Assembly (NCBI GenBank): GCA_002634395.1 | Contig: NSJM01000026.1 | Coordinates: 1 to 36,570 of the forward strand | Direction of reading: 5' to 3' | DNA length: 36,570 nt | Origin: Candidatus Methylomirabilis sp. | GTDB lineage: Bacteria; Methylomirabilota; Methylomirabilia; Methylomirabilales; Methylomirabilaceae | Shown here: piece by piece, positions 24,646 through 32,380 of the stretch | Position numbering within the stretch: position 1 is the stretch's first letter | Layout: every line of letters begins with the position of its first letter | The notes under the pieces: generated by a model | The model's input: only the letters and a program-made list of their open reading frames with translations | Database searches by the model: none | Told to the model about the DNA's origin: nothing | Program-made: the position numbers and the translations under genes

Positions 24646-24676
24646 ACAACACCAGTCAGCGGTCGGCTATCAGCCG

Positions 24677-24704
24677 TAGGTCGGATTAGCGCAGCGTAAT
24701 CCGG
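24677..24704. repeat. REP-like palindrome, copy 1
   Basis: A GTAGG leader followed by CGGATTA (24682-24688) and TAATCCG (24697-24703) around loop GCGCAGCG. The layout is that of REP sequences (GTAG tetranucleotide plus hairpin). Same class as 26771-26799. Confidence 0.75.
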
Positions 24705-24727
24705 CAACTCGGCTAACAGTGTATTTC

Positions 24728-25636
24728 ATGACACAATTGCACGTTCTCATCACAGGATCGACCGGGTTCGTGGGTTCGGCGCTGGTTCCGTTTCTCGCGA
24801 CTGGCGGACATCGCGTCACGCGCCTGGTTCGCGCCACCCCTGAGCATGGGATTGCAGAGGTCCAGTGGGATCCAGAAGCGGGAATCATAGATACTGCTCG
24901 CCTCGAAGGGCTGGATGCGGTGGTCCATCTTGCGGGAGAAAACATCGCGGCTGGAAGGTGGACGGCCGAGAAAAAAGTGAAGATCCGAGACAGCCGGGTC
25001 GGCGGCACCAGATTACTCTGTGACTCGCTCGCCGGACTGAAGCAGCCGCCGAAGGTGCTGGTGTGCGCGTCTGCCATCGGCTACTATGGCGATCGTGGTG
25101 ATGAGGTGCTTACGGAAGAAAGCACCCTGGGATCCGGCTTTCTCGCCGAAGTCTGTCGTGAATGGGAGGCAGCGGCCAAGTCGGCCGTTCAAAAGGGGAT
25201 TCGCGTCGTCCACCTTCGCTTTGGGATGGTGGCCAGTGCAACAGGTGGAGCGTTGGCGAAGTTGCTTCCGCCATTCAAAATGGGCCTCGGCGGGGTACTG
25301 GGGACGGGGAACCAATATATAAGTTGGATCGCCTTGGACGACCTCCTGGGTGTCATTGCGCACGCACTGACGACTGAGGCGCTCCAGGGTCCGGTGAATG
25401 CGGTCACGCCGAATCCGGTGACCAATCAGGAATTCACGCGGACATTGGGACGGATTCTCGGTCGGTTCACCCTGTTTCCGATCCCTGCCACCGCTGCGCA
25501 TCTGGCGTTTGGCGAGATGGCTGACGAAGTGCTGCTGGCCAGTCAGCGCGTCCAACCCACACGGCTGCTGGCCACAGGGTATCGCTTCCGCTACCCTGAT
25601 CTCGAAGGCGCGCTTCGGCACTCGCTTGGGCGCTAG
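24728..25636 (+). CDS. TIGR01777-family SDR protein (YfcH-like epimerase)
   Basis: A 302-residue atypical short-chain dehydrogenase. It has the N-terminal nucleotide-binding LITGSTGFVGSALVPFLATG, then VVHLAGENIAAGRWTAEKK, and the family hallmark VCASAIGYYGDRGDE with the catalytic-like Tyr. LRFGMVAS and QYISWIALDDLLGVIAHAL follow, then a C-terminal domain with LASQRVQPTRLLATGYRFRY. TIGR01777 members (YfcH, SulA-like) are NAD(P)-dependent proteins of unknown reaction. The start at ATG 24728 is preferred to the GTG at 24719 because family homology begins at MTQLHVLITG; no strong Shine-Dalgarno is seen for either. Confidence 0.85.
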   Translation: MTQLHVLITGSTGFVGSALVPFLATGGHRVTRLVRATPEHGIAEVQWDPEAGIIDTARLEGLDAVVHLAGENIAAGRWTAEKKVKIRDSRVGGTRLLCDSLAGLKQPPKVLVCASAIGYYGDRGDEVLTEESTLGSGFLAEVCREWEAAAKSAVQKGIRVVHLRFGMVASATGGALAKLLPPFKMGLGGVLGTGNQYISWIALDDLLGVIAHALTTEALQGPVNAVTPNPVTNQEFTRTLGRILGRFTLFPIPATAAHLAFGEMADEVLLASQRVQPTRLLATGYRFRYPDLEGALRHSLGR

Positions 25637-25862
25637 CGCTCAGTTCTCAGCATTCAGCGTGATCATCCTATTAATGGTCTCATGATTGAATGGACATCGA
25701 TTGAGAAAATCTCCCCTCGCCCCCCCTTTTTAAAGAAGGGTTAACCCTCTCTTTGGCAAAGGGAGGTGAGGAGGGTTTGTTCGATAGTTTGAAACTATTA
25801 TTTTGAGATAGTTAATAAGCTGACAGCTAAACGCTGAAAGCTGATAGGTTGATTTTCTGAAC
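25637..25862. repeat. Intergenic palindromic repeat block
   Basis: CCCTTTTT/AAAGAAGGG and CCTCTCTTT (from about 25746)/AAAGGGAGG hairpins near 25711-25766, then GAGGAGGGTTTGTTC and GCTGACAGCTAAACGCTGAA up to about 25850. Same class as 18125-18290 and 13690-13768. No gene. Confidence 0.7.
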
Positions 25863-26726
25863 ATGGCAAACATTCTCATAGCCGGCTGCGGGTATATCGG
25901 AACGGCGCTGGGCTCTCTGCTCGCGGCTGAGGGACATGCCATCTGGGGGCTGCGTCGCCACCCTGCTATGCTGCCGCCTGAGATTCGCCCATGGGTAGCC
26001 GACCTGACCTCGCCCGAGTCACTTCAGACGCTGCCGCCGACAGTTGATTGGGTATTCTACACGGCTGCGCCCGATACCCATGACGAAGCGGCCTACCGGG
26101 CAGTCTATGTGGAGGGGGTGCGAAACCTGCTCCACGCTCTCACGTTTCAGCAGACCCGTCCAAGACATATTTTCCTCACATCGAGTACGGGGGTGTATGG
26201 AGAGTCTTCCGGGGCCTGGGTGGACGAGACGTCCCCTACCACACCAACGGAGTTTGCGGGCATTCACCTCCTCGAAGGTGAATGCCTCCTGCTGGAGGGC
26301 CCTTTTCCGGCCACGGTATTACGCCTGGGCGGCATCTACGGCCCCGGCCGCGCATCACTGATTGAGCGTGTGCGTCGAGGCGAGATTGCATGGGGCAATG
26401 ATGAGTCGTCCGTCTATTTTAACCGCATCCACCGAGATGACGCTGCCGGAGCGCTACGCCATCTGATGATGCTTCCGTGCCCGGATCCCGTCTACCTTGG
26501 GGTTGATCACGAGCCAACCACGATGGCCGTCCTCCTTGACTGGCTGTCTCACGCGATTGGCGTGCCGCCGACTCGGCAGAGTGAATCTGTCTCGACTCGG
26601 ACGGCCCGGCATCCCGCCAACAAACGTTGTCGCAACGCGAAGCTCGTCGCCTCCGGCTATGCGTTCCGCTATCCGACCTTCCGCGAGGGCTATGCGGCCC
26701 TCCTCACCCCACCTTCGCCAAAGTAA
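25863..26726 (+). CDS. NAD(P)-dependent SDR/epimerase, YeeZ-like
   Basis: A 287-residue extended SDR. The Rossmann start is ANILIAGCGYIGTALGSLLA with GxxGxxG; then DWVFYTAAPDTHDEAAYR, IFLTSSTGVYGESSGAWVDE and TVLRLGGIYGPGRASLIERV, which match the YeeZ family of nucleotide-sugar-like epimerases. The active-site Tyr in VYGE is present but the usual YxxxK lysine is not obvious, so catalytic activity is uncertain. The ATG at 25863 begins directly at family homology. It follows another SDR gene with a 226-base repeat-filled gap, so operon membership is doubtful. Confidence 0.82.
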   Translation: MANILIAGCGYIGTALGSLLAAEGHAIWGLRRHPAMLPPEIRPWVADLTSPESLQTLPPTVDWVFYTAAPDTHDEAAYRAVYVEGVRNLLHALTFQQTRPRHIFLTSSTGVYGESSGAWVDETSPTTPTEFAGIHLLEGECLLLEGPFPATVLRLGGIYGPGRASLIERVRRGEIAWGNDESSVYFNRIHRDDAAGALRHLMMLPCPDPVYLGVDHEPTTMAVLLDWLSHAIGVPPTRQSESVSTRTARHPANKRCRNAKLVASGYAFRYPTFREGYAALLTPPSPK

Positions 26727-26770
26727 CGCGTATCTGCTTCAGATTCAGAGCCTTGGTCGCGGATAGTCAG

Positions 26771-26799
26771 TAGGTCGGGTTAGCCAAGCGTAACCCGAC
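26771..26799. repeat. REP-like palindrome, copy 2
   Basis: GTCGGGTTA (26774-26782) is perfectly complementary to TAACCCGAC (26791-26799) around loop GCCAAGCG, with a GTAGG leader overlapping at 26770-26774. Same class as 24677-24704. Confidence 0.8.
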
Positions 26800-26803
26800 A
26801 TGA

Positions 26804-26989
26804 CACAACGATTCGTCGGGTTGCGGCCCTGCATCGGAGCCGCCTAAGGCCAATCCGAAGACCTCTTGCCCGCAATGCGGGGCAGAAATGGTTCTACGGA
26901 CCGCCCAGCGCGGCGCGCACACCGGCGAACGGTTCTGGGGCTGCTCGCGTTTCCCGGTATGTCGCGCCACCATTCCCTATGGCCACTAA
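26804..26989 (+). pseudogene. Topoisomerase-type zinc-ribbon C-terminal remnant
   Basis: An open frame after TGA 26801-26803 encodes, toward its end, TSCPQCGAEMVLRTAQRGAH and GERFWGCSRFPVCRATIPYG before a TAA at 26987-26989. The CPxCG-x-MVLR...FWGCSxFPxC pattern is the C4 zinc ribbon found at the C-terminus of topoisomerase I and of some nucleases. There is no start codon before the first cysteines and nothing recognisable upstream, where a REP palindrome lies. I read it as the tail of a lost gene. Confidence 0.65.
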
Positions 26990-27407
26990 GGAGAAGCAGA
27001 ACGGCTCTTGAAGGCCGGTACGCATTTCTATCTTGGTGCAGGTGAGTGGTTGAAATCTGCACGCGATGTCAAGAGGGCATCCCCGCTGTCACCTTGCCCG
27101 TCCTTTCCCACGCTGTCGAATTGCCCGGTTGCGGATTCCAGAACCTTGGGAGATTGGAAAACGAATCATAGAAACCGAGGCGATAGGGGAGGCCACAGCC
27201 CTGTTGATAGACTGGGATTGAGTTTGGGCGGCTCGCTGTCGGAAAGTTGGATAGGGTGATACGGGTGCAGCTTTTGCCGCCGTTCGCCTTTATGCAAATG
27301 TCTTGTTACGTGCCAGAAAAGGTTATAGAGTTTGGGCTAACGCTAAGAACGGTTGATCGCGATAGACTGATCACCATACATAATAGTTATACCGACAAAG
27401 CGAGCCC
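26990..27407. other. Region without a supported gene
   Basis: A G/C-varied stretch with only short, unsupported open frames. Near its right end, GGGCTAACGC and AACGGTTGATCGC occur shortly before the next gene; neither matches an integron site consensus well. Degraded accessory DNA is the most likely content. Confidence 0.4.
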
Positions 27408-28205
27408 ATGAACACTGACGAACGCTATCGGAACGCGATCCGCAAGATCGATGCCCTAATTGTCGAAGCGACTCACGTGTCAACAGCAGCGGCCGGCCGG
27501 TCGGTCCCAGATCCTGCATGGTGGGCCTGCTTATTGTATACGCGCCTGTGTGTGACCGGCATCAGCTTGCTGTCGCTCGTACCCGGCAGCAGATTTGCGG
27601 GACGGGTTGTTGACCACTATGACTTCAGTGCTATCGCGTCGCTCACGTGCAACGTGTGGGAGTGCTATTTCGTCTTCTTTTACCTTGGCGTCGATGCTAC
27701 TGAGGGCGATGAGTGGCTCACCCGTCTGCATGTCCTGCAGCTCCACGACTGCACGTCTCGACTGAAGATGTTCACAGAGTTCGGCTCGGACGGTGCGGAC
27801 CCCTCTGGATTCCAGGCTCAGGCCGACGAATTGCGCGATCGCATTACGTCGCGTGCATACTTCGGCACGCTTTCGGAGCGGTGCCGACAGCACGTATTGA
27901 GGGGCGACAACGCGCTGTTGCTGTCGCAGGATGAGCTACTCACGAGAATGAAGGAGGATGTAGGCTTCTTCTGTGGCATGTATCGGTTTCTCTCGTTCCA
28001 CGTTCACAGTCTTCCCGTAGCGTTCTACCGGATGGCAGACCGCGAACAGGGTAGAGGCGTCGAGAGCGACTGGGAAAAGGACAACATAGCAATGGCGCTT
28101 GAGTTCGGAGGACACCCGATTGAGCGCGCAACCCGGGAGATGCGTGGTCTCTTTCCCGATCTACCAACCATTCTACCCACAGCGCCGCTCGAAGGCAGTA
28201 CATGA
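27408..28205 (+). CDS. Unrecognised protein, possible integron-cassette gene
   Basis: A 265-residue protein I cannot assign. It looks alpha-helical and soluble, with a hydrophobic patch near 40-60 (WWACLLYTRLCVTGISLLSL) that could be buried or membrane-associated, and a region FFCGMYRFLSFHVHSLPVAF around 191-210 rich in aromatic and histidine residues. The overall appearance (a helical protein with SxHxH near the C-terminal third) recalls DUF5677-type proteins, but I do not claim it. The ATG at 27408 has only a weak Shine-Dalgarno. An attC-like site starts four bases after its stop, which is the arrangement of a gene cassette. Codon composition is visibly less GC3-biased than in neighbours such as uvrA. 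Confidence 0.6.
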   Translation: MNTDERYRNAIRKIDALIVEATHVSTAAAGRSVPDPAWWACLLYTRLCVTGISLLSLVPGSRFAGRVVDHYDFSAIASLTCNVWECYFVFFYLGVDATEGDEWLTRLHVLQLHDCTSRLKMFTEFGSDGADPSGFQAQADELRDRITSRAYFGTLSERCRQHVLRGDNALLLSQDELLTRMKEDVGFFCGMYRFLSFHVHSLPVAFYRMADREQGRGVESDWEKDNIAMALEFGGHPIERATREMRGLFPDLPTILPTAPLEGST

Positions 28206-28208
28206 GCG

Positions 28209-28275
28209 GTTTAACTTCCGGCTCCAGCCGCCCGCGGCTCCGCTACGCTCGCTGCGGCTGACCCGGCCGTTCGGC
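28209..28275 (+). other. attC-like integron recombination site
   Basis: A 67-base imperfect palindrome. It begins with GTTTAAC (28209-28215), fitting the R'' consensus RYYYAAC, and ends with GTTCGGC (28269-28275), which resembles R' GTTRRRY but has C at the fourth position. Between them CCGGCTCCAGCCG pairs with CGGCTGACCCGG, leaving an unpaired base as in real attC sites. A central GCGGCTCCGCTACGCTCGCT could be the terminal loop region. Confidence 0.5.
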
Positions 28276-28643
28276 ACCGGTCAAAGCGAGCATCTTGATG
28301 ACCGCTGGGAGCTCGATGTCAGCTGCCAGAGTGGAGGTTCGTAGTACCCGCAGGCACTGCTCCTGCCACCGAGTGGGGTAAAGATTGTACCCCCGTAACC
28401 TGCACCCGCTTGAAGCGATTTCCGCCCACGATACCCCAACGCGCATCGAGTCCCTGCGAGAGTAGCCGTATCCGGCCAGCGCCGGATGATGTCCCACTAC
28501 TGATACCTTCCTTTGGGGTAGGGGCGCCATCTACAAACTTAGCCGCATCTGTTATTCTATCGCTAATCACCTGATTGAAATGGGCAACGACTGGGGTGAT
28601 GCGTGTGCCTTCCCCCATCGGCGCGTGGCTTGACGTGCTGAAG
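28276..28643. other. Region without a supported gene, possible minus-strand remnant
   Basis: On the minus strand, short open frames at 28243-28530 and 28319-28618 contain RWQEQCLRVLRTSTLAADIE and related peptides that could be two halves of one frameshifted ancestral gene, but I recognise neither. The stretch also contains the alternative starts of the transporter gene. Confidence 0.35.
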
Positions 28644-29903
28644 ATGGATCAGACCTGCTTGAAAGGATTGCGAGCCGTGGTAAACCCGTTGGCGCGTTCA
28701 CAGATTGACATTGCTCTGTTATTTGCCACGCGCATCATGCGCCTGTTCGCCTATGGCTTTTTGTCCGTTGTGCTGGCCTTGTACCTGGAGCAGGTCGGGC
28801 TGAGCGAACAAGCAATCGGCGTACTGCTGACCTTGACGCTGGTTGGCGACGCAGGCATTTCGCTCTGGATTACCACGTCAGCCGATAGGATCGGCAGACG
28901 CCGGATGTTGGTGCTGGGTGCAGCACTGATGATCCTGGCGGGGGTGGTGTTCATCTCAACGGGCAATCCACTCGTCTTAACGATCGCGGCGATTCTTGGC
29001 GTCATCAGCCCGAGTGGAAACGAAATCGGCCCGTTCTTGTCTATTGAACAAGCCGCGCTCTCCCAACTCTTGCCACACCAACGGCGCACGCAGGTCTTTG
29101 CCTGGTATAACCTGGTCGGTTCATTTGCGACGGCCTCAGGGGCGTTGAGCGGGGGCTGGCTGGCTCACACCTTACAAGGGTCCGGGGTTTCCCCGCTGGA
29201 GTCATACCGTGTCGTACTGATTGGGTACGCACTGGGCGGGGTAGCGTTGGCATGCTCTTTCCTGTGTCTGTCCCCATCGGTTGAAACGACAGCACACGCC
29301 TCGCCGGCCCATCGCACCTTGGGACTACACCGTTCCAGGCAAGTCGTGATGAAACTGAGCGCCTTGTTTGCCTTGGACGCGTTCGCCGGCGGGTTTGTGG
29401 TGCAAAGTCTCTTGGCGTACTGGTTCCACATCACATTCGGGATCGACGTCGGTCTACTCGGCAGCATCTTCTTCGGCGCGAATATCCTGGCGGGCATCTC
29501 AGCGTTACTGGCCGCTCGCATCGCCGCCCGCATCGGCCTGATCAATACCATGGTGTTCACGCATATCCCCTCGAATGTGCTGCTGTGTCTCGTACCGCTC
29601 ATGCCCACGTTGCCGTTGGCGATAGGAGTGCTTCTCCTCCGTTTCAGCATTTCACAGATGGATGTGCCAACCCGTCAGTCGTACACCATGGCAGTCGTGG
29701 CGCCTGACGAGCGCTCCGCCGCATCCGGGGTCACGGCGATCGCGCGTTCGGTGGGCGCGTCGCTCTCGCCGGCACTCAGCGGCCTGTTCCTGGCCACTCC
29801 GTCACTCATCGGGGCACCTTTCTTGGTAGCGGGCGGTCTGAAGATCGTCTACGACGTGCTGTTGTATCGCAGTTTTCGAGGGCTCAAGTCGCCTGAAGAG
29901 TGA
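28644..29903 (+). CDS. MFS transporter
   Basis: A 419-residue major facilitator superfamily protein with about 12 hydrophobic helices. The motif A loop between helices 2 and 3 is TTSADRIGRRRMLVLGAAL. Mid-protein GSFATASGALSGGWLAH and later VVAPDERSAASGVTAIARSV are typical of drug or sugar-phosphate efflux-type members. The start is uncertain: a TTG at 28575 and ATGs at 28599 and 28644 are in frame; 28644 is chosen because the family homology begins shortly after it. Substrate cannot be told. It stands alone, downstream of the cassette-like region. Confidence 0.82.
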   Translation: MDQTCLKGLRAVVNPLARSQIDIALLFATRIMRLFAYGFLSVVLALYLEQVGLSEQAIGVLLTLTLVGDAGISLWITTSADRIGRRRMLVLGAALMILAGVVFISTGNPLVLTIAAILGVISPSGNEIGPFLSIEQAALSQLLPHQRRTQVFAWYNLVGSFATASGALSGGWLAHTLQGSGVSPLESYRVVLIGYALGGVALACSFLCLSPSVETTAHASPAHRTLGLHRSRQVVMKLSALFALDAFAGGFVVQSLLAYWFHITFGIDVGLLGSIFFGANILAGISALLAARIAARIGLINTMVFTHIPSNVLLCLVPLMPTLPLAIGVLLLRFSISQMDVPTRQSYTMAVVAPDERSAASGVTAIARSVGASLSPALSGLFLATPSLIGAPFLVAGGLKIVYDVLLYRSFRGLKSPEE

Positions 29904-30005
29904 ACACTCATCCATGTGGAGCGCCACCGTCCATCGAGCCGCCAAATCGGCTTCTTTACATCTAAACACTGCTGTCCGACTTGAAGCATCGACGATCAGT
30001 CGACG

Positions 30006-31004
30006 TTACCCCGTTGATATCTGCTTCGCCCATTCGCGGTTGGTCTGATACCATCGCACCAGTGCGCCGACACCGTCCTGGAATGTCGATTGCGGCTGCC
30101 AGTCCAGCAATCGTTTGGCCTTGCTGATCTCCGCCCATGTGGCCTGTACGTCGGCCGGATGACGGGGCGTGTGCACGATCTCTGCCTTCCTTCCGACGAG
30201 CGCCTCTACAAGCCGTATCGCCTCGATCAGGACGATCGGAGTGTCAGAGCCAAGATTGATGACCTCATACCCGAGCGGCTTGAGACCGGCGATTGTGCCT
30301 CGCGCGATATCGTCCACGAAGGTGAAGTCGCGGGATTGCCGGCCATCGCCATACACCAGCACCTGGCGCCCTTCGCTGATCCACTGCACGAAGCGAAAGA
30401 GGCTCATATCGGGTCGCCCGGCGGGACCGTATACCGTGAAGTACCGAAACACTGTGACATCGATCCCATACAGATAGTGATAGGTATAGCAGAGGGCTTC
30501 AGCCGCCTTTTTGGAAGCGGCGTATGGCGAAAGGGGGGCGTCGGTATTCGCATCTTCCCGGTAAGGCATTGCATTGCCCTGACCGTACAGGCTGGAGGTA
30601 GAGGCGAGGATAAACTTATTGATGCTGAGTTTCCGGCAAAGGTCCAACAGGTTCAGCGTCCCGGTGACGTTGGTGTCGAAGTACACCCAGGGGTCTTCAA
30701 CGGATTGGCGCACGCCGGCTCTGGCCGCCAGGTTGATGATTGCCGACGGACGGTTACCTGGAGTCTCGCATGCGCTCTCAAAGAGTGCGCTTAGAGCGGC
30801 CCGATTGCTGATGTCGAGCTGGTGGAATCGAAAGCCGGGGTGGTGGAGGATCTGCTTGAGGCGCCACTGCTTGAGCCGGACGTCATAGGCATCGTTGAGA
30901 TTGTCGATCCCAACGACAATGTGACCGGCCTGGAGGAGCAACTCGGCGACCTTGCAGCCGATGAAGCCCGCACAACCTGTCAGGATAATCGTTCCTGGTT
31001 CCAA
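30006..31004 (-). CDS. NAD-dependent nucleotide-sugar epimerase (UDP-glucuronate 4-epimerase-like)
   Basis: A 332-residue extended SDR. It has the NAD-binding LTGCAGFIGCKVAELLLQAG, GIDNLNDAYDVRLK (the UDP-glucuronate epimerase-type substrate region), AARAGVRQSVEDPWVY, STSSLYGQGNAMPY and the active-site Tyr-Lys in SPYAASKKAAE, then FRYFTVYGPAGRPDM and DFTFVDDIARG. It likely interconverts UDP-glucuronate and UDP-galacturonate for surface polysaccharide; UDP-glucose 4-epimerase is the alternative. The start is TTG at 31004 with AAGGA about 8 bases upstream. It is convergent with the MFS gene and divergent from the lipoprotein region beyond the tRNA. Confidence 0.86.
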   Translation of the reverse strand: MEPGTIILTGCAGFIGCKVAELLLQAGHIVVGIDNLNDAYDVRLKQWRLKQILHHPGFRFHQLDISNRAALSALFESACETPGNRPSAIINLAARAGVRQSVEDPWVYFDTNVTGTLNLLDLCRKLSINKFILASTSSLYGQGNAMPYREDANTDAPLSPYAASKKAAEALCYTYHYLYGIDVTVFRYFTVYGPAGRPDMSLFRFVQWISEGRQVLVYGDGRQSRDFTFVDDIARGTIAGLKPLGYEVINLGSDTPIVLIEAIRLVEALVGRKAEIVHTPRHPADVQATWAEISKAKRLLDWQPQSTFQDGVGALVRWYQTNREWAKQISTG

Positions 31005-31145
31005 GCGTCGGTCCTTAGCGCGCTATATCCAGCTCAGGATGTTATTCTTGGCGCTGCCTTCAGTGCCGCTGCGACATATGGCGCTGCGGGATCTGGTCAA
31101 CCATGCAGGCACAGGTGGCCGTGTAACACACAACGAGTATGCGCA

Positions 31146-31232
<87 letters not shown>

Positions 31233-31239
31233 CCGCTGT

Positions 31240-31269
31240 ATAATGGCAACGGCGGCCGTTATCTGTCAA
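31240..31269 (-). promoter_or_regulatory. Probable tRNA-Leu promoter
   Basis: On the minus strand, TTGACA (31269-31264) and CATTAT (31245-31240) separated by 18 bases, ending 7 bases before the tRNA 5' end. Confidence 0.5.
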
Positions 31270-31305
31270 TGAAAATATGGACGGAAAAAAGCCGAGTTTC
31301 GCCCC

Positions 31306-31334
31306 TTGAATCCTCCCGCCTCTCTCGGTATAGT
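31306..31334 (+). promoter_or_regulatory. Sigma-70-type promoter of the lipoprotein gene
   Basis: TTGAAT at 31306-31311, 17-base spacer, TATAGT at 31329-31334. It predicts a transcript starting near 31341, about 60 bases before the ATG at 31402. Confidence 0.6.
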
Positions 31335-31401
31335 CACGGGAAGGGGTGTTGAGTATCAGTCTTGACGTGAGGGTGAATCAGGGAGACGGGGTGGAGGTAA
31401 C

Positions 31402-32061
31402 ATGAGGGAACGCTGGAGGAGAAGTATCGGATGGGCAGCATGCCTGTGTCTGGTGTTCGTTGCGGGCGGATGTGCAACGGCCCGGATCGCGGAGCACCGG
31501 ATCGTTAGCGGCCGGATTACCGATCAGCAGGGCCGGCCTGTGCCTGGGACGCCCGTGCTGGTGATGGGACGGCAGCTCGATTTCACCACGACGCTTGACT
31601 ACGTGGAACGCGACCGGCGGACGCTAAGGGTCTTGACTGCCGACGACGGCCGGTACATGGCCGAGTTCATCCCCAGCGAGCTCGGGAATAACCTTTACCT
31701 GTTCTTCTACGCCGAAAAGGGGTTCGATGGCGTCCGATTTCAAAGGCCGGACGGAATCGACATCACCAAACGGTTAACCGAGAGCAGAGAACTGAGGTTG
31801 GATCAGGTGCTTCTCGACCATTCGCAATGGAAGGAGGTACAGCGACAGATCGCGCAGTTTGGCGCGGATTCAGCCAAAGGAAAGATTCTGCGTCAACTAG
31901 GCCTTCCGGAACGGATCGACCGCGGGACCGGCGATCAATCCGCGGAGACGTGGTGGTTTTACAGTAAGGGAATGAGCTACCGCTTTGTCGGGTCTGCGGT
32001 CGAAGGATCATATACCTTCCAGCCCATCCAAGGCGTGCTGCCGCTTCCCTCCACGAAGTAG
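31402..32061 (+). CDS. Lipoprotein with carboxypeptidase-regulatory-like domain
   Basis: A 219-residue exported lipoprotein. The signal peptide has basic residues MRERWRR, a hydrophobic core and the lipobox VAGGC (Cys24). The mature part begins with a carboxypeptidase regulatory-like beta-sandwich: VSGRITDQQGRPVPGTPVLV, then LTADDGRYMAEFIP. The rest includes a helical IAQFGADSAKGKILRQLGLP, typical of SmpA/BamE-like 'small outer membrane' pairs, and ends WWFYSKGMSYRFVGSAV. TGGAGG before the ATG is a good Shine-Dalgarno. Function unknown; a surface or outer-membrane binding role is inferred. Confidence 0.75.
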   Translation: MRERWRRSIGWAACLCLVFVAGGCATARIAEHRIVSGRITDQQGRPVPGTPVLVMGRQLDFTTTLDYVERDRRTLRVLTADDGRYMAEFIPSELGNNLYLFFYAEKGFDGVRFQRPDGIDITKRLTESRELRLDQVLLDHSQWKEVQRQIAQFGADSAKGKILRQLGLPERIDRGTGDQSAETWWFYSKGMSYRFVGSAVEGSYTFQPIQGVLPLPSTK

Positions 32062-32082
32062 CCCACGTGGGCTCTTCTTTCT

Positions 32083-32258
32083 CCCAAGAACAGTGATAGA
32101 CTTCGTAATCGCTCGATTCTTCCCGTCATTGCGAGCATCCGCAGGGTGCGTGGCAATCTCCGAGATTTCTCCCCTTGGCTTTGCTCCGGGTCGGAATGAC
32201 CCTTTGGATCAGATTGCTTCACTTCGTTCGCAATGACAACTTTCTATCTGTTCTTGGG
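32083..32258. mobile_element. MITE-like element, copy 2, with terminal inverted repeats
   Basis: 176 bases bounded by CCCAAGAACAGTGATAG (from 32083) and CTATCTGTTCTTGGG (to 32258), near-perfect inverted termini. Inside are GTCATTGCGAGC, GGTGCGTGGCAATC, GATTGCTTCACTTCGTTCG and CAATGAC, the core of a dispersed repeat. No coding capacity. The related copy is at 11572-11725. Confidence 0.75.
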
Positions 32259-32271
32259 TTCCCCTTGTACC

Positions 32272-32299
32272 TTGCCGGGCCACAAGAATCAGTTATAAT
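32272..32299 (+). promoter_or_regulatory. Probable uvrA promoter
   Basis: TTGCCG at 32272-32277, 16-base spacer and a perfect TATAAT at 32294-32299. The transcript would start near 32306, about 75 bases before the uvrA ATG. I do not see a LexA box. Confidence 0.6.
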
Positions 32300-32380
32300 A
32301 ACAGGTTGGGATTGCCCAGCAATCCCCTTTTGAATCTCTTTCCGGATCTGAACAATCTTAATCTATAGGAGTCAGTCGGC

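Noticed and set aside
28243-28618. Minus-strand gene at 28243-28618
   Set aside because: Two overlapping short frames with no family I recognise and no clear start; noted only as a possible remnant.
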